From: a virus
Length of the DNA: 22,656 bases
Strand: one strand, 5' to 3'
Virus record (IMG/VR): IMGVR_UViG_3300048924_000253
Span: 1-22,656 of that record
Under the pieces are notes generated by a model. It saw only the letters and a list, made by a program, of their open reading frames with translations, was not told where the DNA came from and made no database searches. The position numbers and the translations under genes were made by a program. This document shows positions 5,938 through 13,019 of this stretch, piece after piece (position 1 is the stretch's first letter; the number at the start of each line of letters is the position of its first letter).

Positions 5938-8900
5938 TCAGTATCCTTTTGCGATGTAGTCAATCGAGCGGCCCGACTGGGCTACTCCGCTGGAATTGCG
6001 GATGAACACAGTGAATCCGGCTGCGCTCTTGCCTGAAACGTCGAGCCAGTCACCAGGCGACAACCCTTGCGCCGTCAGGCTGATAGCTGGAGGCGCGGCG
6101 AACGGTGGTGAATAGCTGACAACCAGGCCTCCAGCAGGCACGGCCAGGTCATTACCGCTATCGATGCGATCAGGCATGTCGATCACGACCTCAAGCTTGG
6201 AGACGTCGATCCAGTGGGTGGACTGCTGTACGGACCCACGCAGCTCAAAATCGAACTGGCGAGCTCGATAGTCGCCAACCACAAAAGGCTTCCAGGCCGA
6301 CCACACTGCAGGTGAAATGTCCGATGTGCGCACCCACAGCGACAGCGATGCGCCGTTGGGCGGGTCACCATCAATGCTGGTCAACGAATCGAAATCCAGC
6401 ACCGGGTCGATGTAGGTGCCGTCGTCGTAGAGCGCAGCCTCCATATCAGCGGTCAGCCGGCAGTCATAGACGTGGCCAAGGTCAGCCGGTGCAGCAAAGC
6501 GATAGAACGCGGACAGCCGAGAGCCACCGAACTTATCGACTTCTGAGACAAGGGCATCAATGTCCGTCACATCGTCCAGAAGTCCGGCGCCGGAGAGCTT
6601 AAGCAACCCGTTGGTGGCTACTGCATTGACTGCTGCCCCTGTGAAATCAGGCGACTCGGTAATGGTCAGCATCACGTTGGCCGGCAGAGGCACCTGAGCA
6701 TCTGACCAGACCTCGGTGATAGGACCGCCAACGCCCGACGAATCGACGGCTCTTGCCAGGTACTTGCCCGGCAGCAACGCCACCACTGACGACGTAGAGC
6801 GCCCCGCCACCTCGATCAGGGGCAAAGCAGCCTCCCAGGTTGCAGCGGTGTTGCGCGCATGACGAATTTCGATGCTGCCGCCAAGCTTCACGTCCAACTC
6901 CGGAACGGGGTCCCACGCCAGGGTTGCTACGCTATTGATGACGTCGAGCCTCAGCCCAGCCAGAGCCGATGGAGGCGCCAGCAGTGCCTGAGCCGTATAG
7001 GTCTGAATGGAAGCCGCACCGGAAAGGCCAAGGGCCGATTTCGACGTCACGCGAACCGACCACAGGCCCGATGATGCAGAGTCGAAGTCGATGCTGGGCG
7101 TCGACACTTCACCGACATACTCCCAGTTGCCACCCGGCCTCATTACCTCGATCTGATAGCGCATCGCCCGCGCCGGTTGCGTCCAGCTGACCGATAGTCG
7201 TGCGGCAGCCATACCGGTTCCGGTGTCATAGAGCGATTCGAAGAATGTCAGCTGACCGACTGCATCTGGCTTGGCCAGGTTGACGATACTGGTCGGGTTG
7301 TCGACGTCCGGGGTGCCGTACTCGACCTGGTTGAACTTGTCCGAGTCATACGCCACGGCGCTGATCGCATAGGTGCCGTCATCGCCTTCGCTGATGCTCA
7401 CGACGCGGAATTTCTGCGCATCCAGCGCGGCTGTTGAGAACACCCATGGCGCAGAGGCCAGGGGCGCAGAGGCCAGCGGTGGCGATACGTTGATCTGTGT
7501 CGCGCCGACCGTCACCGTGACATTCGCGCTGGCATAGCTGCCATCACTCATGATCATGCCAACCACACCATCGCCCGCCACGCCGATGGGGGCATCCAGT
7601 AGCAGTGTGGAGGCTGTGCTCCCCGCCAGCAGTCGCCCACCATTGCGTGCGCCAGCCCGATTGGCATCAGCGACTTGGATGATGTCGCCCGGCAGAGGCA
7701 GCGCACCGTCAGCACCGACGGCGAAGGTCACGGCCTCCGATTCGGCATACAACAGCCAGCGCCCAAGGCGTCGTGCCTGTCCACGCGAAGTGCAGCCGAT
7801 AGCGACGACGTCGCTCTGCTGAATCCTCCCCCACTTCGCAATCAGCTCAGGCCGCTCAACAATCTCGACCGACTGCTTATATTGCTGACTCGGGTCGTTC
7901 CAAGTGACAGCAGCGACGTTATAGCGCTGATCCGATGCGACCGACTGATAGCTGAAGTCGCCACCAACCACGTTGGCATTGTTGAACAGGTATCGACTGG
8001 AGCGCGGCGCGTCCTGCACAGCGGTCAGCGTCCCGCCCGCCCAGAAGCAAATAGCACGGAACACGGAAACCATATCGTTTACCAGCTTCCAGGCGTCCTG
8101 CTGAGTCGTCAGCGCGAGGTTGCAGGTAAAGCGCGGCTCCCAGCCGCCGTAACCGTTTGGAACCATCGCATCGCAATACTGGGCGATGTTGTACAGCGAC
8201 CACTTATCGACCAGCGCCGTTTCGAGCAATCCCCCCAACCCATAGCGGGTATTGGTCAGCATGTCATACCAGACCCAGGCCGGATTATCAGACCATGCAC
8301 GCTTAAACGAGCCGTTCCATGATGCGCTGTACGTGCGCGTTGCTGGGTCGTAGTTGCTTGGAACCAGAACCTTTAGGCCGCGCACCATGAAGGACATTCG
8401 CGGAATGCTGGAGAACTGCTGAGCATCAATGCTGACGCCGCACAGCGCGGTGTTCGGATAGCGCAGCTTTTCATCCCATAGAAGCGTAAACGAGTCGAAA
8501 AAAGTGCGGTTCTGAACCGTAGAGCTTGTCGAATCGCCCCCCATTCGGGTTGCGCGGATATAGCGCGGCAGGCCGCCAGATACCGGCAAACGCAGATAGT
8601 ACGAAAACTGCGTGCGGCTCATGGTTTTGCCATTGATCAAAATGTCTTCGCACATCTGATACCACGCGCCGCTACCAAGCTTGGCCTCCAGGCGGAAGAG
8701 CGCAGAAGATCCGCCCGTGTCGCCGTTTTGCGTGTTCTGCGAGTACAGCTGCGGAACACTGACAGTCACGCGGACTGCATCCGCATCGGTGTCAGTAATG
8801 GCGCGCTCAATGGCAATCCATGCCTTCAGCTCGACGCCGACGGACTGTTCGGCCTCAAGTCCGGTAATCGGCATATAGCCCTGCCACTGGGTGCCGGTGC

Positions 8901-9153
8901 GCTTATCGATGCTGACGCTGGAAAAGTTGTAACTGCCGTCGGAGTTCTGCAGTGGTACATCGTCGAAGAAGATCCCCTGATCGCCGCCGACGATGCCTTC
9001 TATCTCCCCCTCGCAGATAGCATGCAGCACCCGCACATGCTGACGCGAACGCAGGCTGTCCGGCGCTTCAACGGCGGCGCGCACGGAGCTGCCTCCGCTA
9101 CTGCTTCCGCCACCCTTTCCGCCACCCTTTCTACCGACAATTACTTCGCTCAT
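5938..9153 (-). CDS. J: Lambda J-like central tail tip (host specificity) protein
   Basis: A 1071-residue protein forming the central tip of the siphovirus tail; in lambda, J also binds the receptor. The N-terminus has a glycine/lysine/serine linker (KGGGKGGGSSSGG), then the conserved J start DSLRSRQHVRVLHAICEGEIEG region. Further conserved segments include NPAWVWYDMLTNTRYGLG and FWAGGTLTAVQDAP. Fibronectin-III-like repeats follow around residues 600-800. The C-terminal 60 residues form a small beta domain ending SIDYIAKGY, resembling lectin-like ends of J proteins that work with a separate fibre. The start overlaps the I stop by ATGA. Confidence 0.95.
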   Translation of the reverse strand: MSEVIVGRKGGGKGGGSSSGGSSVRAAVEAPDSLRSRQHVRVLHAICEGEIEGIVGGDQGIFFDDVPLQNSDGSYNFSSVSIDKRTGTQWQGYMPITGLEAEQSVGVELKAWIAIERAITDTDADAVRVTVSVPQLYSQNTQNGDTGGSSALFRLEAKLGSGAWYQMCEDILINGKTMSRTQFSYYLRLPVSGGLPRYIRATRMGGDSTSSTVQNRTFFDSFTLLWDEKLRYPNTALCGVSIDAQQFSSIPRMSFMVRGLKVLVPSNYDPATRTYSASWNGSFKRAWSDNPAWVWYDMLTNTRYGLGGLLETALVDKWSLYNIAQYCDAMVPNGYGGWEPRFTCNLALTTQQDAWKLVNDMVSVFRAICFWAGGTLTAVQDAPRSSRYLFNNANVVGGDFSYQSVASDQRYNVAAVTWNDPSQQYKQSVEIVERPELIAKWGRIQQSDVVAIGCTSRGQARRLGRWLLYAESEAVTFAVGADGALPLPGDIIQVADANRAGARNGGRLLAGSTASTLLLDAPIGVAGDGVVGMIMSDGSYASANVTVTVGATQINVSPPLASAPLASAPWVFSTAALDAQKFRVVSISEGDDGTYAISAVAYDSDKFNQVEYGTPDVDNPTSIVNLAKPDAVGQLTFFESLYDTGTGMAAARLSVSWTQPARAMRYQIEVMRPGGNWEYVGEVSTPSIDFDSASSGLWSVRVTSKSALGLSGAASIQTYTAQALLAPPSALAGLRLDVINSVATLAWDPVPELDVKLGGSIEIRHARNTAATWEAALPLIEVAGRSTSSVVALLPGKYLARAVDSSGVGGPITEVWSDAQVPLPANVMLTITESPDFTGAAVNAVATNGLLKLSGAGLLDDVTDIDALVSEVDKFGGSRLSAFYRFAAPADLGHVYDCRLTADMEAALYDDGTYIDPVLDFDSLTSIDGDPPNGASLSLWVRTSDISPAVWSAWKPFVVGDYRARQFDFELRGSVQQSTHWIDVSKLEVVIDMPDRIDSGNDLAVPAGGLVVSYSPPFAAPPAISLTAQGLSPGDWLDVSGKSAAGFTVFIRNSSGVAQSGRSIDYIAKGY
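7448..7477. repeat. 15-bp tandem duplication inside J
   Basis: GGCGCAGAGGCCAG occurs twice in tandem (7448-7461, 7463-7476) with a 15-bp period. It encodes a duplicated five-residue unit (PLASAPLASAP) in the J protein and keeps the frame. It is a possible site of slipped-strand length variation. Confidence 0.7.
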
Positions 9154-9779
9154 ACCGGTAGAGCCTCCGACCAGGTGCCGACTGTAATGACGCTGGAGCC
9201 GACTAGCATCTGGCCGTAAACAACAGGCACAGGGAGCCCCTGCTGCGTCGAGTTGAACGCACCATTAAACAGATAGCTGGGTTTGTTCTCGGTGCTGGCC
9301 TGCTCTTGCTGACTCCCCGCCTTCGATGACGGTGTTGGCGTCAGCATCTGGGCGACGCCACCAAGAGCCATAGCGATACCGACCTGCATCATTGGCGTAC
9401 CAATCCACGCCAAGGAACCGCCGGAGAAGTAGTTGACCGCGGCGCCAACCACGATCAGTGCAACTCCCATTACGGTCTGGAACAAACCGCCATTCTTACT
9501 GCCTGCAATGATGGGAACGATGCGAATTTCTCTCGTTCCGCTCAGGGCGAACTCACCCTCCCCAACATTCTCGCGGTTACGGAAGATGGCGAAGCGTATG
9601 CCCAGGCGCGACAGTCGCATGATCTCGTCCGCAAAACCTTCAACGGTGCTCCTTAGCGCACCGAACACCTCATTGGCGGTGCCATTCTCGAGCAATTTCT
9701 CATGCTTTCTGCCAAATTTCTGAGCCAGGCTGCCGGATAGTTTGATGGTGGTAATTGGCTGATTATTGGAAGCTGACAT
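9150..9779 (-). CDS. I: Lambda I-like tail tip assembly protein
   Basis: A 209-residue tail assembly protein of the lambda I family. The N-terminal half is a ubiquitin-like fold region (TTIKLSGSLAQKFGRKHE and later EIRIVPIIAGSKNGG). A glycine-rich hydrophobic middle follows (about residues 100-145, two possible membrane-like helices). The C-terminal tail contains NGAFNSTQQGLPVPVVYGQM, which is highly characteristic. It sits directly upstream of J with an ATGA overlap, as in lambda. GGAGAAAAGC precedes the ATG. In lambda K and I overlap, but here about 1.5 kb of extra genes separates them. Confidence 0.93.
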   Translation of the reverse strand: MSASNNQPITTIKLSGSLAQKFGRKHEKLLENGTANEVFGALRSTVEGFADEIMRLSRLGIRFAIFRNRENVGEGEFALSGTREIRIVPIIAGSKNGGLFQTVMGVALIVVGAAVNYFSGGSLAWIGTPMMQVGIAMALGGVAQMLTPTPSSKAGSQQEQASTENKPSYLFNGAFNSTQQGLPVPVVYGQMLVGSSVITVGTWSEALPV

Positions 9780-9791
9780 GCTTTTCTCCGG

Positions 9792-9819
9792 GCAATAAAA
9801 AACCGCCCGGAGGCGGTTT
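9792..9819 (-). terminator. Intrinsic terminator after the lipoprotein gene
   Basis: The perfect 8-bp stem AAACCGCC (9800-9807) / GGCGGTTT (9812-9819) has a 4-base loop. On the minus strand it is followed by TTTATTG, giving a strong U tract. It lies 15 bases after the lipoprotein stop and before the I gene. This promoter-gene-terminator style is typical of morons. Late transcripts coming from K must pass it to reach I and J. Confidence 0.85.
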
Positions 9820-9833
9820 GTAAGCTATCTGAG

Positions 9834-10262
9834 TTAAAAAGAACTGGGCCTGATATCCAGCCCTGCCTGTGAGTCGCCGCCGATACGAAATCGCTTGGTC
9901 TGGCTATTTGTCAGACTGACTGATTGCTCTTTGAGCATGTCTGTCCAGCTACACATTCCGCCGCCACTTTTGTCGGCCCCCATGCCAACAAGGTGGTCGC
10001 CGACAGGAACAAAAAAGCTTACTACCTCGCCAGTATCAATTCTCGCTGCAAGTTGCCCATCAACATGGACAGCTAGGAAGCACCCTCCACCCAAGAAGCC
10101 GGTATCGCGTGTTACGAGTATCGTTCCATACGGCACAGCTGGCTTGCTCTGGAGCGATAAAGCACGATCAGCTGGCACTGGCTTCGCTTTATCCGCTGGT
10201 ACTGGCGAAGTAACGCACCCAGCCAGCGCGACCAGCGCCACGGCCGTCAGAATCTTCCGCAT
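9834..10262 (-). CDS. Prophage moron lipoprotein (PEGA/DUF2846-like)
   Basis: A 142-residue lipoprotein with a short signal peptide and an ideal lipobox LAGC (C16). A proline/alanine/lysine-rich linker follows, then a beta-sandwich-like region with the pattern AVHVDGQLAARIDTGEVVSFFVPVGDH, which resembles PEGA/DUF2846 domains. AGGAGG lies 7 bases before the ATG. It interrupts the K-I gene order, has its own terminator and is unrelated to tail assembly. Envelope lipoproteins beside J in other lambdoid phages (Cor and similar) block superinfection by masking the receptor. That role is only an analogy here. Confidence 0.85.
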   Translation of the reverse strand: MRKILTAVALVALAGCVTSPVPADKAKPVPADRALSLQSKPAVPYGTILVTRDTGFLGGGCFLAVHVDGQLAARIDTGEVVSFFVPVGDHLVGMGADKSGGGMCSWTDMLKEQSVSLTNSQTKRFRIGGDSQAGLDIRPSSF

Positions 10263-10388
10263 GTTAAGCCTCCTTGTGTTTTGGCGACTCTAACAGGGCT
10301 TTTGCTCCTGTACGAATCCCCAGTAACGCCCAGCCAGCCTAAAGTAGTAGCTTTCGGCTATCAATCGACCGTTCACAGGGACAAGGAC

Positions 10389-10832
10389 ATGGCGAAGCGG
10401 GTTTCGAAGGCTGAGAAAGAGATGACTGGCTGGCTGTTCATGATCGCGCTCATCGTCGGAGTGCCAATCTATTTGTTCGACAAGATGAACAGATCGATTG
10501 GATGGCAGATCCCCGCCCTGATTCTGGTCGGTATTCTGCTGCTTCTAATCCTCAATAGCAGCCTCAAGAAGCGAGCACGCCTACGCTATCTTCGAGAGAA
10601 ATATCAGGACGAAGATATCGTCCAAAAAATCCTTGCAAAGACAATCTGGATCGGTCAGACACCAGAACAGCTCACCGACTCCCTCGGCTACCCAGCCGCC
10701 ACCGATCACAAGCTTCTGAAAACCAAGACTCGTGATATCTGGAAGTACCGCCATCAGGGTGCTAACAGGTACGGGCTGCGCATCACTGTCGAGAACAACG
10801 CAGTAACAGGTTGGGACTCGAAATCAAACTAA
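10389..10832 (+). CDS. Moron membrane protein with BamE/SmpA-like C-terminal domain
   Basis: A 147-residue protein encoded against the late operon. It has two membrane helices (about residues 14-30 and 39-57), a basic stretch KKRARLRYLR, and a C-terminal region (84-143) with the pattern IGQTPEQLTDSLGYP ... IWKYRHQG ... ITVENNAVTGWD, like BamE/SmpA-type two-helix/three-strand modules. I chose the ATG at 10389, behind AAGGA, over the upstream ATG at 10281. It is divergent from the lipoprotein gene, so promoters should lie in 10263-10388. Expression from the prophage in lysogens is likely; superinfection exclusion or envelope modification is a guess. Its TAA overlaps the next ATG (TAATG). Confidence 0.85.
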   Translation: MAKRVSKAEKEMTGWLFMIALIVGVPIYLFDKMNRSIGWQIPALILVGILLLLILNSSLKKRARLRYLREKYQDEDIVQKILAKTIWIGQTPEQLTDSLGYPAATDHKLLKTKTRDIWKYRHQGANRYGLRITVENNAVTGWDSKSN

Positions 10833-11007
10833 TGCGCGCCCCGCAAAAAGGATTTCCCAGTCCTTATGGAGCTTCCATGGCATCTACCCGAGCAAGGATG
10901 AGGCAGAATCCGAGGCGAGGAGTGCTGGTGATGGCTACATTGCGCGCTACGGACCCCATAAACCAGGGACAGATGACTTCGTCTGGTCTTCCCTAGGCCA
11001 GAACTGA
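10832..11007 (+). pseudogene. Small coupled ORF, apparently frameshifted at an A run
   Basis: ATG 10832 overlaps the previous stop in a TAATG, which suggests translational coupling. After MRAPQK the natural-looking continuation (ISQSLWSFHGIYPSKDEAE ... GYIARYGPHKPGTDDFVW, ending SSLGQN and TGA 11005-11007) is in the -1 frame. That frame has no start codon of its own after the stop at 10804. One more A in the A5 run at 10845-10849 would restore a 58-residue protein. Either a base has been lost, or the run slips during translation. The 3' end overlaps the stop of the convergent - strand gene by 15 bases. Function unknown. Confidence 0.55.
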
Positions 11008-11220
11008 GGCCAGCGTGATTGAGCCGGGGCCTAAGGCGATTTTGGCCTTCAGTCCCGGCCTTCCGGTGTAGCTCCGACGATAGCCTTGACCGCCAGGCCC
11101 AACCTTGCCGCAAAACTTCAAACGGTCGATCTCTGTTTCGCCATCTAGAATGACGACCTCGGACTCGGCTCCGCAGATCACACCACCTAACATGGCGAAT
11201 AAATCCTTGATGGTCAGCAC
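10993..11220 (-). CDS. Small hypothetical protein after K, possibly carrying an amber codon near its start
   Basis: A frame of 66-75 residues with no recognised family: ICGAESEVVILDGETEIDRLKF, then a glycine-rich basic segment (KVGPGGQGYRRSYTGRPG). Possible starts are GTG 11220 without a ribosome binding site, or ATG 11193 with AAGGA about 10 bases upstream. An ATG at 11241 in the same frame has the best site (GGGAG, 6 bases) but is cut by TAG at codon 5 (11227-11229). The original protein was therefore probably about 82 residues. It sits where lambda I would begin. Confidence 0.55.
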   Translation of the reverse strand: MLTIKDLFAMLGGVICGAESEVVILDGETEIDRLKFCGKVGPGGQGYRRSYTGRPGLKAKIALGPGSITLASVLA

Positions 11221-11266
11221 GTAGCGCTAGCTGGTTTGCATGCTCGTCTCCCGCGGCCCTGCCGTA

Positions 11267-11989
11267 TCATGTAGCTGGTTGCGCATCTCTGTGCCTGAGA
11301 ATGTGCGTCGTGCATTCACGGTAGGCGCGGCCGTAGACCTCGCGACAGCTCAGGCGCCCATAGAGGTGGTGCAACAGCACATCACCGTCCAGCCAGATCG
11401 CGCCGTGGCAAGGTGTCGGGCTACTGATCGCCATGATGATCAGATCGCCGCGCTCAGGCGTATCGACGGGGACGAAGCCGGCCTTGGTGAAGTTGTCGAC
11501 GTACAGATTCTCGCCGTTGTGCCACCAGTCGTCCTTGCGGTGGAAGTCCGGCAAAGTGATGCCGAGCACCTGGCGGTAGTAGTCGCGGACCAGGGTATAG
11601 CAGTCGATGACGCCGTGGACGAACACGCGGCCTTCCAGTGGCAGTTCGCCGGCGGCCGGCATCACGTGCCAAGAAGCGGCGCCATCCTGAAGTCCGATAA
11701 TCCACCAAGCCATGCGGCTGACCGCGTGACTGGCGATGTCGTGTAGGCTCGGCTCGGGCCCGGCGTCCGGGTGCGAATGCACGACCGCGACGATGTCGCC
11801 CAGGTCTTCGGCGGCGACATAGTCCTCTGGATGGAGGATGAAGTGATCCGACTCTTCCGACTGGTTTCGGCACGGCACATAGGAGGGCTTGCCGCGCACG
11901 CTGATGACCAGGCCGACAGACTCACGCGGGTACTCTGCGCGAGCATGCGCCTCGGCGTCAGCCCGGCACTTATTGAATACTTCACTCAT
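11267..11989 (-). CDS. K: Lambda K-like tail tip protein with JAMM and NlpC/P60 domains
   Basis: A 240-residue two-domain tail protein. The N-terminal JAB/MPN domain has an intact JAMM metal motif: E23, H71-S-H73, S81 and D84 (HSHPDAGPEPSLHD). The C-terminal NlpC/P60 domain has Cys130 in GVIDCYTLVRDYY and His195 in CHGAIWL. Proteins of this family act in tail tip assembly and may cut peptidoglycan or process tail proteins. The longer frame to 12187 overlaps L and is rejected; ATG 11989 lies 2 bases after the L stop. The order M-L-K is as in lambda. Confidence 0.94.
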   Translation of the reverse strand: MSEVFNKCRADAEAHARAEYPRESVGLVISVRGKPSYVPCRNQSEESDHFILHPEDYVAAEDLGDIVAVVHSHPDAGPEPSLHDIASHAVSRMAWWIIGLQDGAASWHVMPAAGELPLEGRVFVHGVIDCYTLVRDYYRQVLGITLPDFHRKDDWWHNGENLYVDNFTKAGFVPVDTPERGDLIIMAISSPTPCHGAIWLDGDVLLHHLYGRLSCREVYGRAYRECTTHILRHRDAQPAT

Positions 11990-11991
11990 GG

Positions 11992-12684
11992 TCACAACCT
12001 CGGAACGCGGGCAATGCCCGGGAAGCCGCCGAAAGGAAGCTCGCCATTTTCGCCAAAGCGTTTCTTGCAGCCCCTCATGGTCCGACTGCATTGGTCCTTG
12101 GCGGGATCGCTGGTTGGGTTGTCGGCATAGTCGGCCACCGGGCCGCCGCCATAGCCGCACTCTCCCGATCGGTAAGCCCACAGGCAAGTGCCGGCCACCA
12201 CTTGCCGACGCGGAAGCTTGACGCCCTGCAGATCAAGCGGAGAACCAAGCTCGAACTCGATGGCGGCCGGCGTTTCGTTGGCCTTCCGCGTAATGATCCA
12301 GGTTTCGACCGGGTACTCTTCAGCTGGGTTTGCAGTTGGGTTGCCGGCGGAAAAGTTCACCGCATCCAGATATTTGACCAGCGTGCGGCGGCGCTTAAGC
12401 TTGGCACCGAGCAGGTCGTCATACTGCCGACACAGCGCAGAAATGGTCCCGCCGAAGTTGCCGACCTGCAGTTTCGGGCGGGCCGGCGATCCCTGGCTAG
12501 GCGTAGCAAACTCGGTTCCGTTGAGCGGCCAAGGCGTGTAGACGTTCCCCTGCCAAAAAACCGAGCCAAGCGTTTCGTTCACGCCCGCATGAAAGCGAAG
12601 CGTCTGGTCGGTCAGTACCAGTTCGAAGCCTTCCCATATCGACATGCCGTTCGCGAGCGCTAATTGGCCTTGAAGTGCACTCAC
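11992..12684 (-). CDS. L: Lambda L-like tail tip protein, probable Fe-S protein
   Basis: A 230-residue minor tail protein of the lambda L family. The C-terminal part holds four cysteines (167, 176, 199, 206) in TCLWAYRSGECGYGG and DQCSRTMRGCKKRFG. These match the cysteine region that binds an iron-sulfur cluster in lambda gpL (known for lambda, inferred here). The start is GTG at 12684, overlapping the M stop as GTGA, with GAGGAGG 7 bases upstream. It works with M, K, I and J to build the tail tip on which the tape measure and tube assemble. Confidence 0.94.
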   Translation of the reverse strand: MSALQGQLALANGMSIWEGFELVLTDQTLRFHAGVNETLGSVFWQGNVYTPWPLNGTEFATPSQGSPARPKLQVGNFGGTISALCRQYDDLLGAKLKRRRTLVKYLDAVNFSAGNPTANPAEEYPVETWIITRKANETPAAIEFELGSPLDLQGVKLPRRQVVAGTCLWAYRSGECGYGGGPVADYADNPTSDPAKDQCSRTMRGCKKRFGENGELPFGGFPGIARVPRL

Positions 12685-13010
12685 TCGAACACCTCCTCAA
12701 AGGTTGCTGACAGGCTGTCGATGCCGCGCGCCACATCGGTACGCGTCCACTCCCGACAAACAAAAACCCCGATCGGGTGACCGGGGTGCGTGTAGTTGAA
12801 AGCCTCGACAGCGCCTCTGTTGATCAGGAAGGCATCAATGGCATCAATCTCGGTGTCGATCCGCTTGAACACCAGCGAATACTTGCGCGGCTGTCGGTTG
12901 ATCCCGGTTCCCTGCCGCTGCTCGTACCCATCGCCGAACTTGATGACCTTGACCCTTGGGGTAATCACCCGGGAGGCGTCATAGGTTGCCCGCCATGTAA
13001 ATGTCAGCAT
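12681..13010 (-). CDS. M: Lambda M-like minor tail protein
   Basis: A 109-residue Phage_min_tail family protein. Typical features are ITPRVKVIKFGDGYEQRQGTG near the N-terminus, the KYSLVFKR strand, the FLINRGAVEAFNYTHPG segment and the final VCREWTRTD with a long C-terminal helix. It is a tail tip component next to the tape measure protein. AGGAGG lies 4 bases before the ATG, and the gene begins 9 bases after the tape measure stop. An intrinsic-terminator-like sequence lies within the coding region. Confidence 0.93.
   Translation of the reverse strand: MLTFTWRATYDASRVITPRVKVIKFGDGYEQRQGTGINRQPRKYSLVFKRIDTEIDAIDAFLINRGAVEAFNYTHPGHPIGVFVCREWTRTDVARGIDSLSATFEEVFE
12757..12787 (-). terminator. 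Terminator-like hairpin inside the M gene
   Basis: The stem ACCCCG (complement of 12782-12787) / CGGGGT (complement of 12766-12771) is followed on the minus strand by TTTTGTTTG. It has the form of an intrinsic terminator but lies within the codons for HPGHPIGVFVC, so the sequence may simply be constrained by protein coding. Confidence 0.3.
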
Positions 13011-13019
13011 GATTCCTCC

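Noticed and set aside
10811-10996. Plus-strand frame at the end of the membrane moron
   Set aside because: It contains the ATG at 10832, but its translation after the A run is Arg/Met-rich and unlike protein, while the -1 frame reads as a natural C-terminus.
11990-12187. Longer K protein start at 12187
   Set aside because: It would overlap the cysteine-rich end of L by almost 200 bases and adds an Arg-rich, non-homologous N-terminus. ATG 11989 begins exactly where the JAMM domain is expected.
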